DNA of 64,000 bases from Limnohabitans sp. MMS-10A-178. Lineage in GTDB: Bacteria > Pseudomonadota > Gammaproteobacteria > Burkholderiales > Burkholderiaceae_C. Both the position numbers and the translations under genes were made by a program. The notes under the pieces are model-generated. The model saw nothing but the letters and a program-made list of their open reading frames with translations. It had not been told where the DNA came from and did no database searches. The DNA lies in the NCBI RefSeq assembly GCF_003063375.1, contig NZ_NERY01000001.1, forward strand, positions 496,001 to 560,000, given 5' to 3'. Below, in pieces: positions 8,776-15,864 of the stretch (its first letter is position 1; every line of letters begins with the position of its first letter).

Positions 8776-9530
8776 GTGAACCGGCCACACTGAACGGGCT
8801 CAAAGACCAAGCCGATGGTCTTCGTGAGTTGTTTGGTCAATCGCCGCCGCCAGTGCATGTGCTGTGTTGCCCCACCAGGCCCTCGCTGGCCTTGTCTTTG
8901 ATGAGCGAACTAAGCCAAAGCTTGGTGGCATTAGAGCGAACCGTAATGTGGGTAGACGAAATTGATTTTGCCAACCGCGAGCAATGGCCTCTGCCTTGCA
9001 AAGTGAAGTTTGATTTGTCCAAAACCCTTCAAGGCTTTGTAGACCTTGAACAAAGCGTATCGCCCTTGCAACCCACACTTTGGTATGGTTTGTCTTTGCA
9101 CACTGCTCGCATCCAAGACAGCGTGCAAACTTTGTCCGATCGATTGATGCGAAGCGGCGTAGAGTTTGACACCATCGTTGTTTCAACGGCCGCGCTCAAG
9201 GCAGACAGCTTCAAGCACTATGGCCCACGCATTCATTGCACGGCCTTAACTGGATGCGAAGCGGCAGAGCTGAACCAAACCTTTGAGTGGTTGGCCCACA
9301 TTCAAGATCAAACACCGGTAGCGTCTTGGGGCTTGGTTTTGGCCGGTGAAGCAGGTACCTCTGTCAATACATTGGGTTGGGCCGAAGAAAAAGTCAAAAC
9401 CAATTTAGGCCCCCATGTAAAAGTGCTGGGCCACATAGATACATCGGTTGCAAATTTGCCTTTGCACAGTGCTTGGCAAAGGTGGCCCGAACTCACTGCC
9501 AAGCTCACCAACCATCTGTTGATTCACTAG
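8772..9530 (+). CDS. flhG: FlhG/FleN-like MinD-family protein with a degenerate nucleotide-binding site
   Basis: 252 residues from the ATG overlapping the flhF stop; an upstream start at 8757 is possible but would overlap flhF further. Position and layout identify FlhG (FleN, YlxH), the MinD-like ATPase that limits flagellar number. The N-terminus keeps the FlhG motif DQAxxLR (DQADGLR, residues 12-18), which in characterised FlhG proteins stimulates the FlhF GTPase. The P-loop, normally KGGxGKT, is replaced by CCPTRPSLAL near residue 33, with no Lys or Gly in the loop. A later VDEIDF resembles the VDE that follows in related betaproteobacterial proteins. Inference: a pseudo-ATPase that can still act on FlhF. 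fliA starts 2 bases after its stop. Confidence 0.85.
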   Translation: MSEPATLNGLKDQADGLRELFGQSPPPVHVLCCPTRPSLALSLMSELSQSLVALERTVMWVDEIDFANREQWPLPCKVKFDLSKTLQGFVDLEQSVSPLQPTLWYGLSLHTARIQDSVQTLSDRLMRSGVEFDTIVVSTAALKADSFKHYGPRIHCTALTGCEAAELNQTFEWLAHIQDQTPVASWGLVLAGEAGTSVNTLGWAEEKVKTNLGPHVKVLGHIDTSVANLPLHSAWQRWPELTAKLTNHLLIH

Positions 9531-9531
9531 C

Positions 9532-10218
9532 ATGCCGCCTAAGTATCAACAAGATTTGGGTGAGCAACTCAAACAATATCAACCGCTTGTAAAGCGCATT
9601 GCCTCGCGCATTGGCTCCAAGTTGCCCGCCAATGTGATGTTGGACGACCTGATTCAAGAAGGCATGACGGGTTTGCTAGATGCCTTGCAGCGTTATGTGC
9701 CGCAACCCAACCAAAGCTTTGAAGCCTATGCCAGCATGCGCATTCGAGGCGCCATTTACGATGCCTGCCGCAAAGAAGACATCTTGCCGCGCAACCAACG
9801 CGACCAACTCGATTTGCTAGAAAAAGTAACGCAGCGCTTAGAACACAGCTTGGGCAGGCTGCCCACCGAGCAAGAAATTGCCAAAGAAGCAGGCGTGTCC
9901 ATAGAAGAGTATTTTGTGGTGATCGACACCTTCGTGAATGTGATGCCTATTGACGATGTGCCCGAAAATTTGTTGCCCACCGATTATTCTGCAGACCCCT
10001 TAGAAAAGGTGTCAGGCCAACAATTCTTGGGGCAGGTGGTAGACATTTTAAAAACGCTGCCAGAAAAGCAGCGCTTGGTGATGGCCTTGCATTACCAAGA
10101 AGATTTGTCGTACCGAGAAATTGCAGCAGTGCTAGACCTCACGCCAGGCCGCATTAGCCAGCTGCACACACAGGCCATGATTTCTATTCGGGCCTTGCTT
10201 AACGTGGAAGTTGGTTGA
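9532..10218 (+). CDS. fliA: Flagellar sigma factor FliA (sigma-28)
   Basis: 228 residues. FliA directs RNA polymerase to late flagellar promoters and is held inactive by FlgM until the hook is complete. Region 2 (residues 25-85) contains the motifs MLDDLIQEGMTGLLDAL and SFEAYASMRIRGAIYDACRKED. Region 3 lies around residues 95-150. Region 4 ends with the helix-turn-helix LSYREIAAVLDLTPGRISQLH. It is the last gene of the flhAFG-fliA run and converges with flgN across 35 bases. Two flgM genes in the window (10671-11006 and 55599-55922) are candidate regulators, and five sigma-28-like promoters are candidate targets. Confidence 0.97.
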   Translation: MPPKYQQDLGEQLKQYQPLVKRIASRIGSKLPANVMLDDLIQEGMTGLLDALQRYVPQPNQSFEAYASMRIRGAIYDACRKEDILPRNQRDQLDLLEKVTQRLEHSLGRLPTEQEIAKEAGVSIEEYFVVIDTFVNVMPIDDVPENLLPTDYSADPLEKVSGQQFLGQVVDILKTLPEKQRLVMALHYQEDLSYREIAAVLDLTPGRISQLHTQAMISIRALLNVEVG

Positions 10219-10253
10219 GCTATTGTTGAGTAGCTTGAGTTGAAGTGTTGGCT

Positions 10254-10646
10254 TTAGAACTTGCCAAGCAACTGACCACCACCTAAAAACGATACGCCGC
10301 CTTCGCTTGAGTAAGTAGCACCGGCAGAAGATTGCGCCGCATAGGCCTGAAGTGCCGCATTGCGCTGCATGGCCAAACGAATGAGATCGCTGTTGAGTTG
10401 ATGGTCAGATCGGGCCTGCGCCAGGCGGTTGTTCAATTGCGCTTGTTGGTCTTCTGTGTAGGTGGCAATGAGTTGTTTCAAACCATCTACGCCGCCTGGG
10501 TGGTTTTCCAAGCTTTTGAGGGCCATTTGGCTGTTAACAATGGCCGCCTCTAGTCCGGGCAATGCGTGATTTTCTAATGTGATGCGCAAGTCATGCACAG
10601 CCTGTGCCACTTGCTCTACCAGGGCATGCGTGTTTTCAAATGTCAT
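10254..10646 (-). CDS. flgN: FlgN-like export chaperone (copy 1)
   Basis: 130 residues, predicted mainly helical. FlgN is the chaperone for the hook-filament junction proteins FlgK and FlgL. The helical repeats (HALVEQVAQAVHDLRITLENHALPGLEAAI), the segment LAMQRNAALQAYA and the position immediately after flgM support the call, though sequence identity within this family is low. The C-terminal 25 residues are Gly/Ser-rich. The gene is the last in a minus-strand run: CheW-like, receptor-like, CheA-like, flgA, flgM, flgN. A second FlgN is encoded at 55915-56295. Confidence 0.8.
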   Translation of the reverse strand: MTFENTHALVEQVAQAVHDLRITLENHALPGLEAAIVNSQMALKSLENHPGGVDGLKQLIATYTEDQQAQLNNRLAQARSDHQLNSDLIRLAMQRNAALQAYAAQSSAGATYSSEGGVSFLGGGQLLGKF

Positions 10647-10670
10647 GCAGGCGTACTAAGTTGTGGTGCT

Positions 10671-11006
10671 TTATTTGTGACCTGCGCGAACCGCTGCCAC
10701 TGCATCACCCAACAAGTTGCCAGCCACTTTGTTGTAATCAATTTCAAAGGTACCGTCGGCCAAGCGTTGGCGAATTTCTTTCACCAACTCAATGTCAAAT
10801 TTGTCGCTGGCGTGGGCTTTTACTGCGGCGCTGGTGCTGGCATTAGATTGAGCAGCCACAGACACAGCCGCTTCGCTAATGCCAATGCGAACGGCTGGCT
10901 CAGATTTGTTAGGTGTAGGTTGTTGCAAAGACGCAGCAGCAGGGCCACCCTGAAGGCTAGGCGCCTTGGGTTGTGCCAATCCACGAATGTCATTTTTAAT
11001 CACCAT
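10671..11006 (-). CDS. flgM: Anti-sigma-28 factor FlgM (copy 1)
   Basis: 111 residues. FlgM binds FliA and is exported through the finished hook, releasing late gene expression. The N-terminal 65 residues are low-complexity and probably disordered, as in the family. The C-terminal FliA-binding region carries the pattern DIELVKEIRQRLADGTFEIDYNKVAGNLL, with the typical G-x-(F/Y)-x-I/L-(D/N)-x-x-(K/R)-(V/I)-A spacing. The neighbours are flgA 8 bases upstream and flgN 24 bases downstream. A second FlgM at 55599-55922 has the same C-terminal motif but little similarity elsewhere. Confidence 0.93.
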   Translation of the reverse strand: MVIKNDIRGLAQPKAPSLQGGPAAASLQQPTPNKSEPAVRIGISEAAVSVAAQSNASTSAAVKAHASDKFDIELVKEIRQRLADGTFEIDYNKVAGNLLGDAVAAVRAGHK

Positions 11007-11014
11007 GATTTACC

Positions 11015-11695
11015 TCATTCCATCACCACTTCAACCACGCCCTGCAAAACAGCAGTGCCTTGGATTATTTTGCCATCAGAAATACGTACTTTAACTGATG
11101 CCCCCAAAGCCGCGTCAGCCAGAGCCTGTCCTGACGCATCGATGCCAAATCCACGGCCCACAATGGCCACCCGAACTTGGTCTCCCGATTTAATTACGGA
11201 CATTGGCCTGAAATCGTTTAGTCGAAGGGCGTTTCCGGCCTGCTGAGCCCGGCTGAGCTCCATGTTTTTGAGCAATTCTGGGCTGTCTACCAAGCTGTCG
11301 CCCATCTTTGACAGGTCGCCGTCCACCCATTTCCAATCGCTTGGCGTTAAAACTTGCCCAGACTTCAAGGGCCTGGTGGCTGCCAAATAGCGCCCCTTGA
11401 CCACCACATAAAGGCTAACGGGCCTGGCCCAAACCCGACCTGTATCGCACCTTAAATTCAAAAGAAGCTTGCCCCAGGCCTTGTCTTTTCTTAAAAGTTC
11501 AACACTTGGGTTTTTAGTACAAGCTGGAAATTCCAGCTTGCTTGGTTCCCACTGAATGCTGAACTCCCGGCCCTCTAAAGAAGGGTGTTGATCTAGAAAC
11601 TGTTTTACGGCATCTTCAGCCTGAACGCTTAATGCAGCTTGCGCAGGGCTTGCCAAGCAAAACATCAAACAGAAAATAGATAGCAAAGTACGCAT
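11015..11695 (-). CDS. flgA: P-ring assembly chaperone FlgA (copy 1)
   Basis: 226 residues from the ATG at 11695, chosen because it starts a good signal peptide (MRTLLSIFCLMFCLASPAQA); the open frame extends further upstream into the preceding gene. FlgA is the periplasmic chaperone for P-ring formation by FlgI. The C-terminal half has the SAF/ChapFlgA pattern: YLAATRPLKSGQVLTPSDW, then NALRLNDFRPMSVIKSGDQV, and the closing strands with GQALADAALG and VRISDGKIIQGTAV. A second FlgA is encoded at 54575-55456. The gene lies 23 bases after the CheA-like gene and 8 bases before flgM. Confidence 0.93.
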   Translation of the reverse strand: MRTLLSIFCLMFCLASPAQAALSVQAEDAVKQFLDQHPSLEGREFSIQWEPSKLEFPACTKNPSVELLRKDKAWGKLLLNLRCDTGRVWARPVSLYVVVKGRYLAATRPLKSGQVLTPSDWKWVDGDLSKMGDSLVDSPELLKNMELSRAQQAGNALRLNDFRPMSVIKSGDQVRVAIVGRGFGIDASGQALADAALGASVKVRISDGKIIQGTAVLQGVVEVVME

Positions 11696-11718
11696 AAGTG
11701 AGCTGGTTATGCCATTTA

Positions 11719-12855
11719 TCAAGTCATGCTCAAACAATAATAGATCTCGCCCATGGCATCCAAAGCCACGCCCGAAACACCTTCTGGCTTGGGGATATCT
11801 GGGGGCACGGCAAAAATATTCATATTTTGAGCAGGCAACACGCGCTCTACTTGAAGGGTTTGATTGACAAGGCCCGAACACAAAGTGAGCACGCCTGCAA
11901 AGCCTGAGCCATCGGCATGGGGGTCAAACTGAATGAATTGACCCGCACCCACCGCATAGCGCACGCCATTTTGTACATAGGGCGTCATGCGCATGCGCGA
12001 AAGGCTGCACGGAAAAACCAATCTGTAGCCATCTGCCAAGCGTTTTACATGGCCTGCAACAGCCGCCATGCACTGCCCCAGCTTTTGAAACTCATCGTTG
12101 CTTAGGTTCAACCCCAGCCAGTCCATGTAAATGGTGAGGCTTCTAGATTGCGCCTGAATGCTGCCGGCTTGGGCGCCCAATTCTCTGAGCGGGTCTAGCA
12201 AATCAAGCAAACTGCTGTCTAACCAAACCTCTTGCATGGCTTGAGCAGACATGGGAAACAGTTGCGACAAAGGCACTTGGCCCACTCGCAAAGTCCAGTC
12301 TTGCAGCTCACTGAGCAATGCGTCCATTTGCACCACGGTGCGTTCGTCGTCGCGTTGGTTCACAATGCGGGCGTTTTGAATGAGGCTGAGGCCTTTCATG
12401 CGCATGGCTTTAAAGCCAGGATCGCCTTGGCCTAGCAGTTGAGCTTGTGCACTCTTGGGTGCCACAGCTTCAAAACTGCTAAGTGACGCAGTATCGCGCG
12501 AGACCAAAACCTGCAGCCTAGAAGCCCAAGGACCAAACACTTTGAGCTGCGCATCGGGCTCCAGAATTTGCCCCAGCTGAATATCCTTGAGGGCACTGGC
12601 CACGTTGGGCAGCAAACCTTGCGCAACATCCAAAACACTGGGCTGACCCAGAGTGAGCTGCCGAGCCACGTCTTCTACCAAGCTAGCTGCGGTATCGAGG
12701 CCCAACACCGACAAAGCACCCGATAAATCGCGTGCATACAAAGCGCCCTGTTGCATGTCGACCGAGCCCACTTGAATGCTGCGTGTCAAACCCTGCAAGC
12801 TAAGCTCTGCATCGGACACCACCAATGACAGATGGTCAAACTGATGGGTTGCCAT
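11719..12855 (-). CDS. CheA/ChpA-like protein without a histidine kinase ATPase domain
   Basis: 378 residues. I see three parts. Residues 10-110 are helical and hydrophobic, perhaps an Hpt-like bundle, but lack a convincing phospho-accepting His context. Residues 175-215 read LLSELQDWTLRVGQVPLSQLFP, similar to the CheA dimerisation segment (typically LxRMxPLxxLF). Residues 275-378 begin GYRLVFPCSLSRMRMTPYVQNGVRYAV, similar to the strand that leads from the CheA ATPase into its CheW-like domain. The N, G1, F and G2 boxes of the kinase are absent. It overlaps the receptor-like gene upstream by 20 bases and is followed 23 bases later by flgA. Inferred role: a scaffold or non-catalytic adaptor of a receptor array. 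The similarity is by eye and weak. Confidence 0.5.
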   Translation of the reverse strand: MATHQFDHLSLVVSDAELSLQGLTRSIQVGSVDMQQGALYARDLSGALSVLGLDTAASLVEDVARQLTLGQPSVLDVAQGLLPNVASALKDIQLGQILEPDAQLKVFGPWASRLQVLVSRDTASLSSFEAVAPKSAQAQLLGQGDPGFKAMRMKGLSLIQNARIVNQRDDERTVVQMDALLSELQDWTLRVGQVPLSQLFPMSAQAMQEVWLDSSLLDLLDPLRELGAQAGSIQAQSRSLTIYMDWLGLNLSNDEFQKLGQCMAAVAGHVKRLADGYRLVFPCSLSRMRMTPYVQNGVRYAVGAGQFIQFDPHADGSGFAGVLTLCSGLVNQTLQVERVLPAQNMNIFAVPPDIPKPEGVSGVALDAMGEIYYCLSMT

Positions 12856-14512
12856 GGGGCCTCCCTGTCACTCTTTCACTGGCTCTGGGCGAGTTGAGAA
12901 AATCAAACCTCTTGCCATCGGGCACATCTTCCACGGCCACCTGCAATTTGTTGGACAGGTCGCGCAGTTGTTGGGTCATGCGCTTGACCGAATTTTTGAG
13001 ATTCGAAATTTGCGACATCATGGCCACCACTTCTTGGTCATTGCCCACCGCATCGGTTTGATGCAAATGTTCTTTGAGCAGGGCAAACGAGCGACCCAAA
13101 TCGGACGCGGTGGTTAGCACGGTTTGAATGCCCTCTGCCGTGAAGGCCAAGTCGTACACCAAGTTTTCATGGGTAGCGCCAGAGCAAAATTGCAGGTGAA
13201 TGTTCAACAGCTTTTCGCGCAAAAGCATGAGCTCACTTTCTAGGTCGGCTTGCATGCGCGCGGCCGCACGCCAAGCTTGGTCTTCTAAAGACTTTTGCGG
13301 CGTTTCCAAAGGCGTGTTCATGGTTTCTTGCAACAACTTTGACTGCTCAAGCAGTCGGTTGAATTCTGCAATGAGCTCTTCTTGCTGGGTAATTGAGGTG
13401 GCCAGAGGTTGGGAGGCCTCGCGCAAGGTGTTCTCTAATTGCTGAGTAAGAGCCAGCCATTTTTGAGACATGAGCTTCAAATGCCGCTGGCCAGAAATGT
13501 GAGTTGCCAACAGCACGGAGAGACCAACAATTAAAAGTGCCATGGCACCCATCAGGCCCTCTGCCGCATTGCCAGGAAAGGCCAATTGAGACCAAGAAAA
13601 AGGTGCTGGCGGCACAAACACTTTGGGCACCGGTGGCAACTGCTCAAGCGATGCCAACAAACGCTCGTGAGCCACCCAAACTTTGCTCATTTGTTCATCA
13701 GTCGATCGAATTGTTTGCGTCAAGTTATTGGCATTCAAGGCCGTCAAAAGAGTTTGAGCCGCTTTGGCTTGTGCTGCCGTGGTGTTGTCGGTGAGTTTGG
13801 ACTCGGCCTCTAAGGCATCCACTTGGACATTGATTTGGCGCAAAGGCACTTTGGAACTGGCAACAAAGCCCCAAGTGATGGGGGCAGAGATTGCAGGAGA
13901 CTTTGCAGCACTTGCAGCACTTGCAGTACTTGCACCGACGCTGCTACTGGCGTTAGGCGTTGTGAGCTTCACCCACTCGGCCACGCCTGTATTGAACTCA
14001 CGAAACGCTGAGAGTGGCACGGATGCCTGAGGAGAAACAGGGCCCTTGGGTTTGTACAGCGCGCTCAAACTATCGCGGGTGCTCATCAAATTGAGCGTGG
14101 GCTCTTTGGCCAAGATGAGGGTGTTGAGGTCGTCCAATATCAAATTGGCGCGGCCCGGCCAAATTTGTGGATCGCGAGAATCGGCTGCTGCCTGAGTGGC
14201 CTTGGCTGAGGCTTGCGCAAAGCCATCTAGCAAAGGAACCAATTCAGCCAGTTCTGCAAAGAGCTCAGGGCTAAGAGTTTGATCGGCAGCCAAGCCGCTC
14301 TTTAGTTTGTTAACACCTTCAAGAACTTTGTCATGTGCTTGCGCCATGTTGTCTTGCGACTTGTCGGGCGCTGGTGGCGCAATGGTCAAGCCAATCCACA
14401 GGCTGGCCAGCAGACTCACACAGCCTATTCCTATGAGCAAAGAAAGAGTTGTCCAAACGCGGCTGTTGCTGTCGCGCTGCATCTCAAGGCTGAGCTTTCG
14501 GCCTTCAAGCAT
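12836..14512 (-). CDS. Receptor-like membrane protein (MCP/PilJ-like layout) lacking the conserved signalling tip
   Basis: 558 residues. One hydrophobic helix lies near residues 20-42 and a second near 319-339. They enclose a largely helical periplasmic region of about 275 residues with an Ala/Ser low-complexity insert (186-205). The cytoplasmic part (340-558) is a long coiled-coil-like stretch. This is the layout of methyl-accepting chemotaxis proteins, and of PilJ in particular, but the near-invariant hairpin tip of MCPs (the N-A-A-I-E-A-A-R-A-G-E region) is not present. The gene overlaps the CheW-like gene upstream by 8 bases and the CheA-like gene downstream by 20 bases, so the three are probably translated together. 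Identification rests on topology and neighbours. Confidence 0.5.
   Translation of the reverse strand: MLEGRKLSLEMQRDSNSRVWTTLSLLIGIGCVSLLASLWIGLTIAPPAPDKSQDNMAQAHDKVLEGVNKLKSGLAADQTLSPELFAELAELVPLLDGFAQASAKATQAAADSRDPQIWPGRANLILDDLNTLILAKEPTLNLMSTRDSLSALYKPKGPVSPQASVPLSAFREFNTGVAEWVKLTTPNASSSVGASTASAASAAKSPAISAPITWGFVASSKVPLRQINVQVDALEAESKLTDNTTAAQAKAAQTLLTALNANNLTQTIRSTDEQMSKVWVAHERLLASLEQLPPVPKVFVPPAPFSWSQLAFPGNAAEGLMGAMALLIVGLSVLLATHISGQRHLKLMSQKWLALTQQLENTLREASQPLATSITQQEELIAEFNRLLEQSKLLQETMNTPLETPQKSLEDQAWRAAARMQADLESELMLLREKLLNIHLQFCSGATHENLVYDLAFTAEGIQTVLTTASDLGRSFALLKEHLHQTDAVGNDQEVVAMMSQISNLKNSVKRMTQQLRDLSNKLQVAVEDVPDGKRFDFLNSPRASERVTGRPHGNPSV
13903..13935 (-). repeat. Coding 9-base tandem repeat in the receptor-like gene
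   Basis: About three and a half copies of ttgcagcac (plus-strand reading) encode an Ala/Ser-rich linker in the periplasmic part of the receptor-like protein. In-frame slippage here would change linker length without breaking the gene. Confidence 0.7.
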
Positions 14513-14951
14513 GCGACTCTCCAGACATATCGCCAGACCGATAAACCACCGCCCATGCTTGGCCGTCGTGGTCTAAAGTGGCCAAGCCGGCCTTGGCCCA
14601 AAACGGACCCACCACCGATTGCACGCGGCATCCTGTGGCAGACGAAATAGGCGGATTCAACACAATGGCCCATTGAGTTAACTCACTTGAGTTTTGTAAG
14701 TGGCCGTTTGGCGGAAGGGCAAAACAATCAGAAAAAGACTTCATGAAGATGGCGTTGCCATCGTGCACAGCCACATCCAACTGAATAGAAGACGCGCTGG
14801 GAGCTGCTGCTTGAGTGCTTTTAAAAACAGCTGAAATGCTGTTGAGAGAAATGGCGTAGTTGGCACCCTGCCATTGCACGCCTAGCCATTGAAACAAAGG
14901 CCCGTTTGAAAGGGGCCTGTTGTCAAATTCAGATGGTGTGTTTTCAAGCAT
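14505..14951 (-). CDS. CheW/PilI-like adaptor protein, divergent
   Basis: 148 residues, about the length of CheW. The N-terminal strand pattern FQWLGVQWQGANYAISLNSISAVF matches the CheW start (a strand, Gly, then an aliphatic 'yalp' strand followed by the v-x-x-v segment). The C-terminal part GCRVQSVVGPFWAKAGLATL resembles the CheW segment that ends the second beta barrel. The middle is poorly conserved. CheW proteins couple receptors to the kinase CheA. It is the first gene of the tight run with the receptor-like and CheA-like genes. 71 bases separate it from the YkgJ-family gene upstream, and no sigma-28 or sigma-54 promoter is visible there. The call is an inference. Confidence 0.5.
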   Translation of the reverse strand: MLENTPSEFDNRPLSNGPLFQWLGVQWQGANYAISLNSISAVFKSTQAAAPSASSIQLDVAVHDGNAIFMKSFSDCFALPPNGHLQNSSELTQWAIVLNPPISSATGCRVQSVVGPFWAKAGLATLDHDGQAWAVVYRSGDMSGESHA

Positions 14952-15022
14952 GGTTGAGCGCCATTTTAAGCGATGGCTTTCACTTGGCGCAAAAAATCAC
15001 TTAAAGGCAAACATCTTGCGCA

Positions 15023-15436
15023 TCACAATTTAGAGCGGCTTTGCGCCAAAGCGCCATAAGGGCAAAAGCCAGGCTTGGGCCCTACCTGCGGATGCGTTCT
15101 GCAGGTATTGGGCCGATTGTCATACACCGTGCAATGCCGGCCCTTGGCATCTAAAAACTGACAATCGCCGCTGCTGCGCCTGGCCAGCGTGAAAATGCTG
15201 TTCTTGAAATTGAAATGGTCAATCAAGCCTGCTTTGCTCAGGCGCTTGGCTATTTGTTTGGGCTCTTCGTTCTCTGCTTCAAACGTACTGACCAAGTTCA
15301 GCCGAATAAGGTCGGGCATTTTGACCTCCACCGGCATCGTGCAACAGTTGGCCGCGCAGGTGTCGCACATGCCCGCTTTGTAGCGGGTCCAGCTTTCTGG
15401 GCGATCAACATCAACGATGTTGATGGGAGATTTCAT
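15023..15436 (-). CDS. YkgJ-family cysteine cluster protein
   Basis: 137 residues from the ATG at 15436. Cysteines are arranged as CDTCAANCC near residue 24, then CQFLDAKGRHC, CRTHPQ and a final FCPYG. This is the pattern of the YkgJ/CxxCxxCC family, thought to bind a metal or iron-sulfur cluster; no reaction is established. The open frame continues upstream to 15601, inside the VOC gene, but the shorter start gives a normal family length. The start lies in a 14-base tandem duplication (15425-15451) whose other copy provides a second ATG overlapping the VOC stop. That second ATG is out of frame and would give only a five-residue peptide. Confidence 0.8.
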   Translation of the reverse strand: MKSPINIVDVDRPESWTRYKAGMCDTCAANCCTMPVEVKMPDLIRLNLVSTFEAENEEPKQIAKRLSKAGLIDHFNFKNSIFTLARRSSGDCQFLDAKGRHCTVYDNRPNTCRTHPQVGPKPGFCPYGALAQSRSKL

Positions 15437-15451
15437 GCGGGAGATTTCATG
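15425..15451. repeat. 14-base tandem duplication over the YkgJ start codon
   Basis: The 13 bases gggagatttcatg occur twice, offset by 14 bases. The duplication is not a multiple of three, so only the ATG at 15434-15436 opens the YkgJ frame. The copy at 15448-15450 overlaps the stop codon of the VOC gene as ATGA and reaches a stop after five codons. Confidence 0.9.
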
Positions 15452-15830
15452 TGCTGCTTGGACGGTGCAGCGCGCAAATTTTGTTGCCGTCTGGGTCGCG
15501 CAGGTAAGCCAAATAAAGCTTGCCTGCGGGGCCTTCTCTAAATCCGGGTGGGTCTTCGCAGGTGGTACCGCCATTGGCAATGCCCGCTGCATGAAAGGCA
15601 TCGCCTTGTTCGGGTGACTTCACGGTAAAACCAATGGTGCTGCCATTGCCGTGGTTGGCAGGCTCACCATTGATGGGCGTGGAAATGGCAAAGGTGCCGG
15701 TGGGGCTGCGATAAAAATAACGGTTTTTGTTGGCCACGCCAGGTCCATAGCCCAGTGTGCCCAACAAGGCGTCGTAAAACTTTTTTGAAACTTCAAGGTC
15801 ATTGACCCCTAGCATGACGTGACTGAACAT
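15447..15830 (-). CDS. VOC-family (glyoxalase/bleomycin-resistance fold) protein
   Basis: 127 residues from the ATG at 15830, chosen for its ribosome binding site (AAGGAA, 7 bases) and because the protein then starts MFSHVMLGVNDLEVSKKFYD, the usual first strand and helix of the fold. The two beta-alpha-beta-beta-beta modules are visible; the second ends with LYLAYLRDPDGNKI, where a metal-binding Glu is often found. Here the position reads LAYLRDPDGNK, so a His in strand one (SHVML) is the only clear canonical metal ligand. Substrate is unknown. It lies 34 bases after the Bug gene in a run that starts at the aminotransferase. Confidence 0.85.
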   Translation of the reverse strand: MFSHVMLGVNDLEVSKKFYDALLGTLGYGPGVANKNRYFYRSPTGTFAISTPINGEPANHGNGSTIGFTVKSPEQGDAFHAAGIANGGTTCEDPPGFREGPAGKLYLAYLRDPDGNKICALHRPSST

Positions 15831-15864
15831 TTTGATTTCCTTGATTGTGAAAGCTGTGATTGGA

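Noticed and set aside
13903..13935. Short tandem repeats considered as a CRISPR-like array
   Set aside because: Nine-base units without spacers, in frame inside a coding region; ordinary low-complexity coding repeat.
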